A stretch of 5,284 bases of DNA from NCBI GenBank assembly GCA_028679485.1, contig JAJRBL010000261.1, forward strand, positions 1-5,284, given 5' to 3'. The notes under the pieces were generated by a model. The model was given only the letters and a program-made list of their open reading frames with translations. It was not told where the DNA came from and made no database searches. This DNA is from Methanospirillum sp. GTDB taxonomy: Archaea; Halobacteriota; Methanomicrobia; Methanomicrobiales; Methanospirillaceae. A program made the translations under genes and the position numbers. Shown one piece after another: positions 1 to 4,633 of this stretch; position 1 is the first letter of the stretch, and every line of letters begins with the position of its first letter.

Positions 1-23
1 CCGAGCTGGAGGGAAAGATATGA
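1..23 (+). CDS. Possible last codons of an upstream gene (partial)
   Basis: Reading from base 3, the frame gives Glu-Leu-Glu-Gly-Lys-Ile and then a TGA stop at 21-23. This stop overlaps the ATG of the next gene as ATGA, which is exactly the arrangement seen again at 238-241. That makes it plausible that an upstream member of the same operon ends here. Only six residues are visible, so no function can be given and the feature could be chance. Confidence 0.3.
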
Positions 24-241
24 ACATCGATAATTACCTGAACTCCTACCTTGACCGGAGAATGATACAGATAATAGAGGACTGGCAGTTGGGAACGAAG
101 TCAGATCTCTCGGAGATATCACGGAGGTACCGCCATGTCAGGGATGAGGTGGAGAGTCTGAAGACCTTCGAGCGTGAATCGAAAGACCGGATGGACAGGA
201 TAGAAGATCGTTTACGGATTCTCAGGGAGCATAAGCCATGA
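20..241 (+). CDS. Small soluble coiled-coil protein, paralogue of the next gene
   Basis: This encodes a 73-aa, strongly charged protein with no cysteine, signal peptide or membrane segment. I do not recognise a named family. Residues 6-22 carry a short motif (YLDRR followed by IIEDW). From about residue 27 to 70 the Arg/Glu/Asp-rich sequence with regularly spaced Leu/Ile/Val/Met looks like a coiled coil. The ATG at 20 is chosen because GGAGGG lies at 8-13 with a 6-base spacer, although the frame stays open to the window edge. The stop overlaps the next start as ATGA, implying translational coupling. The next protein repeats the same plan (YLDRR, then a D/E-E-W motif, then a coiled coil ending in LKxFE and a leucine-rich helix) behind a membrane anchor, so the two probably arose by duplication and may pair with each other. 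That partnership is inference. Confidence 0.75.
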   Translation: MNIDNYLNSYLDRRMIQIIEDWQLGTKSDLSEISRRYRHVRDEVESLKTFERESKDRMDRIEDRLRILREHKP

Positions 242-591
242 CAATAATTGAAATTCTCCTGATTATCCTTGTGATACTAGTCCTGGCATTCCTGGCATTC
301 TGGTTCTTCCAGGGATCAACCGGAAGGATCTCGGTGCGGAGACCTGTTGAGAGCAGAGTGGACGAATACCTTGATCGCAGGTTTGCCAGGCTGATAGATG
401 AGTGGGGCGTTGTCCGGAGACCGGCAGTCACCAGATTCAGGGAGGATCAGGGAGCAGTACTTGATTCAAGTGAAGCCAGAATATCAGAACTCAAAGGATT
501 TGAAGCGGATTTTAACGGGACGCTTTCAGAACTTGAGGAAAGACTTGATGCACTGGAAAAAGCATTTGACAGGAAGAGACCAGGGAAGTGA
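238..591 (+). CDS. Membrane-anchored coiled-coil protein
   Basis: This encodes a 117-aa protein. Residues 3-24 are an almost uninterrupted Ile/Leu/Val/Ala/Phe helix ending in WFF, a single N-terminal membrane anchor, followed by a basic stretch (RISVRR). Only Glu5 is charged within the segment. Residues 38-55 contain the motif YLDRR...LIDEW shared with the preceding gene, and residues 60-110 form a charged coiled coil (for example LSELEERLDALEKAF). The likely topology is a membrane-tethered cytoplasmic coiled coil, because arginines follow the helix and no cleavage site is evident. GGGAG at 225-229 sits 8 bases before the ATG, and the start overlaps the upstream stop. I know no named family for it. 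Its role may be scaffolding at the membrane together with the soluble paralogue and the zinc-domain protein encoded next, which is inference from operon context. Confidence 0.75.
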   Translation: MTIIEILLIILVILVLAFLAFWFFQGSTGRISVRRPVESRVDEYLDRRFARLIDEWGVVRRPAVTRFREDQGAVLDSSEARISELKGFEADFNGTLSELEERLDALEKAFDRKRPGK

Positions 592-901
592 CCAGCCTGA
601 AGGGATCTTTTCCGTTTTGAAAAAAAAGGTCCCGAGGGTAAGAAGGGAGAATGAACCCCCGGTCAGGGATCCGGAATCTTTTTCACGCTATGTATGTGAT
701 CTATGCCATGTATCCGGCCCACTCTCCGGCCTTCGACAATGTGTGATCTGCGGAAGATGGGGATGCAGTAACTGCTGGGTCGACGAGTATTACCTCTGTC
801 GGTCCTGCAGCGGAATAATGCATCTTCTTTTAATAAAAGAAGACCGTTCTGCAGGAACTGATGATCCTGCAGAACAGCAGGACGATACTATATCCGGTTA
901 A
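548..901 (+). CDS. Small protein with an eight-cysteine cross-brace zinc domain
   Basis: From the ATG at 548 the product is 117 aa. Residues 50-87 hold eight cysteines as CxxC-x11-CxxC-x4-CxxC-x7-CxxC, the spacing style of cross-brace zinc domains that bind two Zn ions (FYVE, RING and related treble-clef folds). A basic linker (KKKVPRVRR) precedes it. The tail after it is a short hydrophobic run and then acidic residues. The ATG at 548 is chosen because GAGGA lies at 535-539 with an 8-base spacer, although this makes a 44-base overlap with the preceding gene. A TTG at 617 behind GAAGGGA is an alternative that keeps the whole zinc domain. The domain most likely mediates protein or nucleic acid contacts. 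A rubredoxin-like iron site is less likely because there are four CxxC knuckles. No catalytic motif is seen. Being third in the operon suggests action with the coiled-coil pair. Confidence 0.7.
   Translation: MHWKKHLTGRDQGSDQPEGIFSVLKKKVPRVRRENEPPVRDPESFSRYVCDLCHVSGPLSGLRQCVICGRWGCSNCWVDEYYLCRSCSGIMHLLLIKEDRSAGTDDPAEQQDDTISG
803..875 (+). repeat. Two adjacent strong hairpins with a competing third arm
   Basis: TCTTCTTTT (823-831) pairs perfectly with AAAAGAAGA (835-843) across a 3-base loop. Two bases later GTTCTGCAGGA (846-856) pairs perfectly with TCCTGCAGAAC (865-875) across an 8-base loop. A further TCCTGCAG at 803-810 could pair with CTGCAGGA (849-856) instead, so the second hairpin has an alternative partner. 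All of this lies inside the coding end of the zinc-domain gene, just before the stop at 899-901. It may take part in transcript 3'-end formation or stability; that role is inferred. Confidence 0.65.
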
Positions 902-902
902 T

Positions 903-913
903 GCCCCTTTTTT
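903..913 (+). terminator. Possible oligo-T terminator of the small-gene operon
   Basis: GCCCC followed by six T residues (908-913) begins two bases after the TAA stop of the zinc-domain gene. Archaeal RNA polymerase can terminate at oligo-T tracts without a hairpin, and the strong hairpins at 823-875 lie shortly upstream. The tract is short, so confidence is limited. Confidence 0.4.
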
Positions 914-1293
914 CGTGAATTTTAGGGCCAGGAACAGACCGGTCCCGGTATTATGCCGAATTACAGGAAGAAGAACTGAAAGAGGGTTACCACAAGAGAG
1001 TAAACGGGATCCTTTCCGCCCGGGTGGTTTTATCTTTGAAGGATGGAAACGGTGAATTTTGGAGAGTATGCACCGTAAAGTGATGAATTATAGTGGATGA
1101 AAACATATTTCTGAACTTTGATACGCAAATGACGTCCAAAGATGCGGCCTGTACATACGAACTTTCCGAACAGGGGAGATAGGTCACGAATCATATCACC
1201 CGGAATCAATAATTTTGAGGTCTTTTCAGTAAAAGAGAGAGATGCATGCACGCAGAAAAAATTCTAAATATTATTGGAAAGAATAATCCAAAA

Positions 1294-1339
1294 ATCTTTA
1301 AGATTGCCCTAAAGCGATGATTTTATGCCATCTTTAAGA
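1294..1339. repeat. Direct repeat of the near-palindrome ATCTTTAAGA
   Basis: ATCTTTAAGA occurs at 1294-1303 and again at 1330-1339, a start-to-start distance of 36 bp. Each copy is close to a dyad (TCTT-T-AAGA), and the first extends to AATCTT-T-AAGATT (1293-1305). Two identical dyads about 100-150 bp upstream of the TATA box look like binding sites for a dimeric regulator, though the AT-rich setting raises the chance of coincidence. Confidence 0.4.
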
Positions 1340-1441
1340 AAATTTCTCCCGAAAAATCGAGAACAATTTTTGTCAGGTATTTTTAACAATAATTACCACC
1401 CATTTTTCGAATCGGCAGGATATTTGAAGTATTAGGGATAA

Positions 1442-1449
1442 TATATATA
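1442..1449 (+). promoter_or_regulatory. Candidate TATA box of the fwdGF-hdrCBA operon
   Basis: TATATATA, preceded by the purine-rich GGGATAA that could serve as a TFB recognition element, is the best archaeal TATA box upstream of fwdG. Initiation about 22-27 bases downstream would fall near 1465-1475. This would give a leader of roughly 190 nt before the ATG at 1663. Other AT-rich stretches nearby could act as extra promoters. Confidence 0.5.
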
Positions 1450-1462
1450 GCATAATCAAATA

Positions 1463-1488
1463 ATTTAACATGATTTATCATGTTAAAT
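1463..1488. promoter_or_regulatory. 26-bp palindrome, probable operator over the transcription start
   Basis: ATTTAACATGAT (1463-1474) and ATCATGTTAAAT (1477-1488) are perfect inverted 12-bp arms around a central TT. The dyad begins 14 bases after the TATA box and covers the predicted start site, a typical position for an archaeal repressor operator. As RNA it could also form a hairpin at the extreme 5' end. The identity of a cognate regulator cannot be told from this window. Confidence 0.6.
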
Positions 1489-1532
1489 AAGGGGCAGGTA
1501 GATAATTACTTACCCTTTACATCCCCCTTATT
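1486..1532 (+). promoter_or_regulatory. Leader stem-loop
   Basis: AATAAGGGG (1486-1494) pairs perfectly with CCCCTTATT (1524-1532). Inside it, GGTA (1497-1500) can pair with TACC (1511-1514), giving a two-tier stem. The GC core in otherwise AT-rich DNA makes it stand out. It shares its first three bases with the upstream palindrome, so the two structures may compete in RNA. Confidence 0.5.
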
Positions 1533-1535
1533 GTT

Positions 1536-1557
1536 AAAATAAAAATGTGTTTATTTT
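1536..1557 (+). repeat. AT-only inverted repeat in the leader
   Basis: AAAATAAA (1536-1543) and TTTATTTT (1550-1557) are inverted 8-bp arms around a 6-base loop. With only A-T pairs this stem is weak and may be a by-product of composition. It is listed because it continues the run of dyads in the leader. Confidence 0.25.
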
Positions 1558-1565
1558 TCTGCAAT

Positions 1566-1611
1566 TTCTGAAAATAGCCCATTTCCATTTCAGAACCTTT
1601 ATCTATTTTTT
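1566..1611 (+). promoter_or_regulatory. Hairpin followed by T6, attenuator-like
   Basis: TTCTGAAA (1566-1573) pairs with TTTCAGAA (1588-1595) across a 14-base loop. Eleven bases after the hairpin comes a run of six T residues (1606-1611). A structure followed by oligo-T before the first gene resembles a conditional terminator, but its stability is modest. Confidence 0.35.
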
Positions 1612-1629
1612 CTCACAACCTTTGTTCAG

Positions 1630-1643
1630 TCGATTTAAATCGA
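1630..1643. repeat. 14-bp perfect palindrome next to the fwdG ribosome binding site
   Basis: TCGATTTAAATCGA is a perfect palindrome whose end lies 7 bases before the GGTG ribosome binding site (1651-1654) of fwdG. It could be a protein binding site or an RNA dimerisation or hairpin element near the translation start. Function is not established by the sequence. Confidence 0.45.
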
Positions 1644-1662
1644 TCAGGCTGGTGCGACAGAT

Positions 1663-1920
1663 ATGGCATTTGCAGTTCATGTAAACATGGAACGCTGTAC
1701 CGGCTGCAACAATTGTGTGGTTGCGTGTCCAGTGAATGCACTGGAACTCTTCACAGTGAACCCGTCAAGCACAGATAAGATATACAAGGTGATCAACGGA
1801 GATGCGGTCATCCTTGATGTCAAGCACGAACTCTGTGCAGGTTGCGGAATTTGTGTCGATGCGTGTCCATATGATGTGATTCAGCTCTCCGGACAGGTTC
1901 CTCAGGCAGTAAAGGTCTGA
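1663..1920 (+). CDS. fwdG: Formylmethanofuran dehydrogenase subunit G (2x[4Fe-4S] ferredoxin)
   Basis: This encodes an 85-aa ferredoxin subunit of formylmethanofuran dehydrogenase, the cytoplasmic enzyme that reduces CO2 onto methanofuran. Two CxxCxxCxxxCP motifs lie at Cys12/15/18/22 and Cys58/61/64/68, each giving three ligands to one cluster and the fourth to the other. The 35-residue insert between them, the sequence VACPVNAL after the first motif and the total length fit the FwdG/FmdG family rather than a generic ferredoxin. GGTG at 1651-1654 lies 8 bases before the ATG. It heads the operon and is followed 57 bases later by the polyferredoxin fwdF, its known partner. The molybdenum (fmd) and tungsten (fwd) forms cannot be told apart from this subunit. 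A free electron-carrier ferredoxin is the alternative, but the context argues against it. Confidence 0.85.
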   Translation: MAFAVHVNMERCTGCNNCVVACPVNALELFTVNPSSTDKIYKVINGDAVILDVKHELCAGCGICVDACPYDVIQLSGQVPQAVKV

Positions 1921-1977
1921 TCTCCGGAGTATTACAAGCGTTCAAGAACAGAATTCGTGAATAACCGAGGTATCTTA

Positions 1978-3141
1978 ATGTCAACACTGTTTCCAAAGTA
2001 CTCCAAGACCCGTGAAGGGTCGAAGGTGATAATGGAGCAGAGGCTCCTTCAGCAGGTTAACAACCTCATCCTTGACAATGACATCTGTACAGGATGTGGT
2101 ATCTGCTCAGAAGTCTGTCCCGAGGAAGCGATTACCGTAGGGGCAGTAGGAGGAGTCAGAAGAGGACTAATTGATGATGCAACAAGCATCCGTGTTGATG
2201 AGACAAAGTGCTCATATTGTGGTGTCTGTGTTGTCATGTGTCCCTTCTCCGCTCTTGCTCTGAAGATTGATGGAGAAGAACGTCTGCCAATCCTTGAAAA
2301 GGAAGGTTTCCCAACATATGACAAGGGAACGGCAATAGATCAGGAGAAATGTGTCAGATGCACCATCTGCGATGACGTCTGTCCACGTGATGCTATTAAC
2401 CGTGACGTTCCCCTGTTCCAAGGACAGGATAAAGAAGGACTATCCAAGGGACAGGCTGTAGAACATAAGAATGAGTTAGCTGTTGATGATGAAAAGTGTA
2501 CCAACTGCGGTATCTGCTGTACACTGTGTGAAGCCATCAACGTGGTTCACAAACCTTTCAACCCGGAGAAGGGCTCTGTCGAGGGTGAAGTCATCTGGGA
2601 CGAGGCCTTCTGTGACGGATGCAATGTCTGTGCAGAGGCCTGTCCGGAAGAGGCAATCAAGGTAACACGGACTATTGCCGGAAAGAAAAAACTTGGAACG
2701 GTAAGTATCATTGATGATGACTGCTGTACCTGCCGCTGGTGTGCAATAAACTGTCCAAGTGAGGCAATTACGGTAAATAAGATATTTGAAGGCGAGATCA
2801 CCTTCCATGCAGAGAAATGCCCGGGAGGCTGCTCTACCTGTGTTGATGTCTGCCCTGCAAACGCTATCTATATGCCTACCCCAAAGCCGGCAAAGGATAT
2901 GAAGGGTGTTATTGAGGCCAATATTGCAGTAAACAAGGATTTCTGCATTCTCTGCGGTGCCTGCGTGAACGCATGTCCGGGCGAGGATATCATCTACCTT
3001 CGCCGTGACAGTGTGAGAATTAAAGGCAAAGAGACTGACTTATTCCAGAAAATCAAGGCAAAACTCTTCACTGCAAGGACTTCCAGAGTCAGGGAGCAGT
3101 CAAAGATCGCCGGTTCGGTAGAACTCAAGGTGGTCAGTTAA
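1978..3141 (+). CDS. fwdF: Formylmethanofuran dehydrogenase subunit F (8x[4Fe-4S] polyferredoxin)
   Basis: This encodes a 387-aa polyferredoxin with eight cluster motifs, starting at Cys37, 78, 125, 174, 212, 249, 281 and 323. In the FwdF/FmdF family, four fused ferredoxin domains form a long iron-sulfur wire between catalytic units. The signature after the first motif (VGAVGGVRRGLID) and the PFSAL...KIDG after the second are typical of this family. Motif 4 ends CEA instead of CP, and motif 7 is CPGGCxxC with three residues between its first cysteines. Motifs 4 and 6 each carry an extra adjacent cysteine. A basic tail of about 45 residues follows the last motif. The ATG at 1978 is chosen because GAGGT lies at 1967-1971; a GTG at 1957 would add seven residues but lacks a binding site. 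hdrC follows after 10 bases, so electrons probably pass between the Hdr and Fwd modules through this protein. Confidence 0.88.
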   Translation: MSTLFPKYSKTREGSKVIMEQRLLQQVNNLILDNDICTGCGICSEVCPEEAITVGAVGGVRRGLIDDATSIRVDETKCSYCGVCVVMCPFSALALKIDGEERLPILEKEGFPTYDKGTAIDQEKCVRCTICDDVCPRDAINRDVPLFQGQDKEGLSKGQAVEHKNELAVDDEKCTNCGICCTLCEAINVVHKPFNPEKGSVEGEVIWDEAFCDGCNVCAEACPEEAIKVTRTIAGKKKLGTVSIIDDDCCTCRWCAINCPSEAITVNKIFEGEITFHAEKCPGGCSTCVDVCPANAIYMPTPKPAKDMKGVIEANIAVNKDFCILCGACVNACPGEDIIYLRRDSVRIKGKETDLFQKIKAKLFTARTSRVREQSKIAGSVELKVVS

Positions 3142-3151
3142 GAGGTGAATC

Positions 3152-3727
3152 ATGGCTGCAAAAACATATAATATCCCTGAACTGGATAAAAAACTTGCGG
3201 ATCGCCGGTATCATCTCTCCGATTCGAATCCTGATTTCACCAAAGATGTCCTCAAGACAAGCAGGACAATTGCAAACATGTGCTTTCAGTGTGGAACCTG
3301 TACCGGTTCCTGTCCGTCAGCACCCAGAAGTTCGTACCGGATCCGGCTGTTCATGCGCCGGTGTGTACTCGGTCTGGAGAACGAATCCCTTACTGATCCG
3401 GATCTCTGGCTCTGTACAACCTGTTACTCCTGTACAGACCGCTGTCCCCGTGACATCGCACCGACTGATGTCATCATGGCGATGAGAAATCTTGCCTTTA
3501 AGCGGGATATCATACCGAAGAACTTCCTGCAGACGGTTCAGGCGATCTATAAATCCGGACATGGCGTCCCGAATAATGATGTGAACCGTGCAGCACGTAC
3601 CAAGCTCGGTCTTGACGCGGATCCACCAACGACCCACTCATATCCGGAGTATATTATGGGTATTCAGAAGATCCTCGACCACTTTGGTCTGAAAGAGAAT
3701 GCAGACAGAATACTGAAGGGTGACTGA
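3152..3727 (+). CDS. hdrC: CoB-CoM heterodisulfide reductase subunit C
   Basis: This encodes the 191-aa HdrC, the small iron-sulfur subunit that carries electrons from HdrA to the HdrB active site in the soluble HdrABC complex. Two [4Fe-4S] motifs are present: CFQCGTCTGSCP at Cys44/47/50/54 and CTTCYSCTDRCP at Cys88/91/94/98. Both are characteristic of HdrC, as is the SAPRSSYRIR segment after the first. The length agrees with soluble HdrC of hydrogenotrophic methanogens, and no membrane segment is present, unlike the membrane-bound HdrE type. The start is set by GAGGTGA at 3142-3148, close to the ATG. The gene is 10 bases downstream of fwdF and only 2 bases upstream of hdrB, so the two hdr genes should be translated together. 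Confidence 0.95.
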   Translation: MAAKTYNIPELDKKLADRRYHLSDSNPDFTKDVLKTSRTIANMCFQCGTCTGSCPSAPRSSYRIRLFMRRCVLGLENESLTDPDLWLCTTCYSCTDRCPRDIAPTDVIMAMRNLAFKRDIIPKNFLQTVQAIYKSGHGVPNNDVNRAARTKLGLDADPPTTHSYPEYIMGIQKILDHFGLKENADRILKGD

Positions 3728-3729
3728 AC

Positions 3730-4620
3730 GTGCACGAATACGCATTTTTCCTTGGGTGTATTGCACCAAACCGGTACCCGGGCTGTGAGGCGTCTGCCAT
3801 CAAGACCAGTGAAAAGGTCGGTATCAAACTCCTCCCGCTCAAGGGTGCCAGCTGTTGTCCGGCTCCCGGTGCATTCGGTTCAATTGACCTGAATGTCTGG
3901 TATGCAATGGCAGCACGAAACCTTGTCCTAGCTGAGGAGATGAAAAAAGACATTGCACTCATCTGCAATGGATGTTACAAGTCAATCTGGGAGGTTAACC
4001 ACATCCTCAAGCACAATGATGAACTGAGAGATCAGGTCAACGAAGTGCTTGCCGAGATTGATATGCAGTTCAAGGGATCCATCGACGTGTTCCACCTCGC
4101 AGAACTCTATTATAACGAAGAGATCTGCGGCCTGCAGAAGATCAGGGACAGCGTCACGACACCCCTCTCCGGTGCTAAGATCGCCTGCCACTACGGCTGT
4201 CACCTTATGAAGCCTCAGAAAGAGAGGCATTTCGGAGACACCGAGAACCCGATGTGGTTTGAAGAACTGGTAAGTGCAATTGGTGCAGAACCGGTCCAGT
4301 ACCGTAACAAGATGCAGTGCTGTGGTGCCGGTGGCGGTGTCCGTGGATACGATATTGTCCATTCCCTTGACATCACCAACGAGAAACTCATCAACATGCG
4401 GGAAGCTGGTGCGGATGCAATCACCGAACTCTGTCCGTTCTGTCAGCTCCAGTTTGACCGTGGTCAGATCGAGATCAAAGAGAAGTTCGGTGATGTGTAC
4501 AACATTCCGGTCCTGCACTTCAATGAACTACTCGGACTTGCCCAGGGTATGAGCCCGCAGGATCTTGCACTTGATCTGCATGGAATCAACTGTACACCAT
4601 TCCTGAAGAAGGTGCTTTAA
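3730..4620 (+). CDS. hdrB: CoB-CoM heterodisulfide reductase subunit B (catalytic)
   Basis: This encodes the 296-aa HdrB, which reduces the CoM-S-S-CoB heterodisulfide, the final step of methanogenesis. It has two complete CCG domains. The first uses Cys10, Cys42-Cys43, Cys79 and Cys82. The second uses Cys153, Cys197-Cys198, Cys235 and Cys238. In the characterised enzyme such cysteines bind two noncubane [4Fe-4S] clusters at the active site, so all expected ligands are present. The start is GTG, supported by GGTGA at 3719-3723 with a 6-base spacer, within the end of hdrC. hdrA follows after 13 bases. Length and motif spacing match soluble HdrB; HdrD, which fuses B- and C-type modules, is excluded because hdrC is separate. 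Confidence 0.95.
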   Translation: MHEYAFFLGCIAPNRYPGCEASAIKTSEKVGIKLLPLKGASCCPAPGAFGSIDLNVWYAMAARNLVLAEEMKKDIALICNGCYKSIWEVNHILKHNDELRDQVNEVLAEIDMQFKGSIDVFHLAELYYNEEICGLQKIRDSVTTPLSGAKIACHYGCHLMKPQKERHFGDTENPMWFEELVSAIGAEPVQYRNKMQCCGAGGGVRGYDIVHSLDITNEKLINMREAGADAITELCPFCQLQFDRGQIEIKEKFGDVYNIPVLHFNELLGLAQGMSPQDLALDLHGINCTPFLKKVL

Positions 4621-4633
4621 GGGAGGACAAAGA

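Larger units (their letters stand above)
902..1662. other. Intergenic region of about 760 bp without a convincing gene
   Basis: No open frame here combines a ribosome binding site, reasonable composition and a recognisable domain. From 902 to about 1250 the base composition is mixed and I see no RNA gene, repeat array or mobile-element end; it could hold decayed coding DNA or an unrecognised small RNA. From about 1260 to 1662 the DNA becomes very AT-rich and carries the promoter and inverted repeats described separately. The operon that follows begins at 1663. Confidence 0.6.

Noticed and set aside
861..1055. Plus-strand 64-aa open frame after the zinc-domain gene
   Set aside because: It begins inside the hairpin region of the preceding gene, lacks a ribosome binding site and its Arg/Pro-rich translation looks like chance.
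987..1251. Two overlapping minus-strand open frames (66 and 73 aa) in the intergenic region
   Set aside because: Neither has a ribosome binding site, a recognisable domain or coding-like composition; they overlap each other in different frames.
1269..1291. Overlapping small dyads (ATTATT/AATAAT and TTGGA/TCCAA)
   Set aside because: Arms of 5-6 bases that compete with each other in AT-rich DNA; not distinguishable from background.
1350..1409. Inverted repeat CGAAAAAT / ATTTTTCG with a 44-base spacer
   Set aside because: Short A-rich arms far apart in AT-rich DNA are expected by chance, and nothing nearby ties them to a function.
1922..1929. CTCCGGAG palindrome just after the fwdG stop
   Set aside because: Eight bases without a loop or T tract; too short to call a terminator, and fwdF continues in the same direction.
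1957..1977. GTG start adding seven residues to fwdF
   Set aside because: No ribosome binding site precedes it, while GAGGT at 1967-1971 fits the ATG at 1978.
3982..4518. 178-aa open frame antisense to hdrB
   Set aside because: It lies wholly opposite a fully recognisable hdrB and reflects its codon bias; no start signal or domain supports it.
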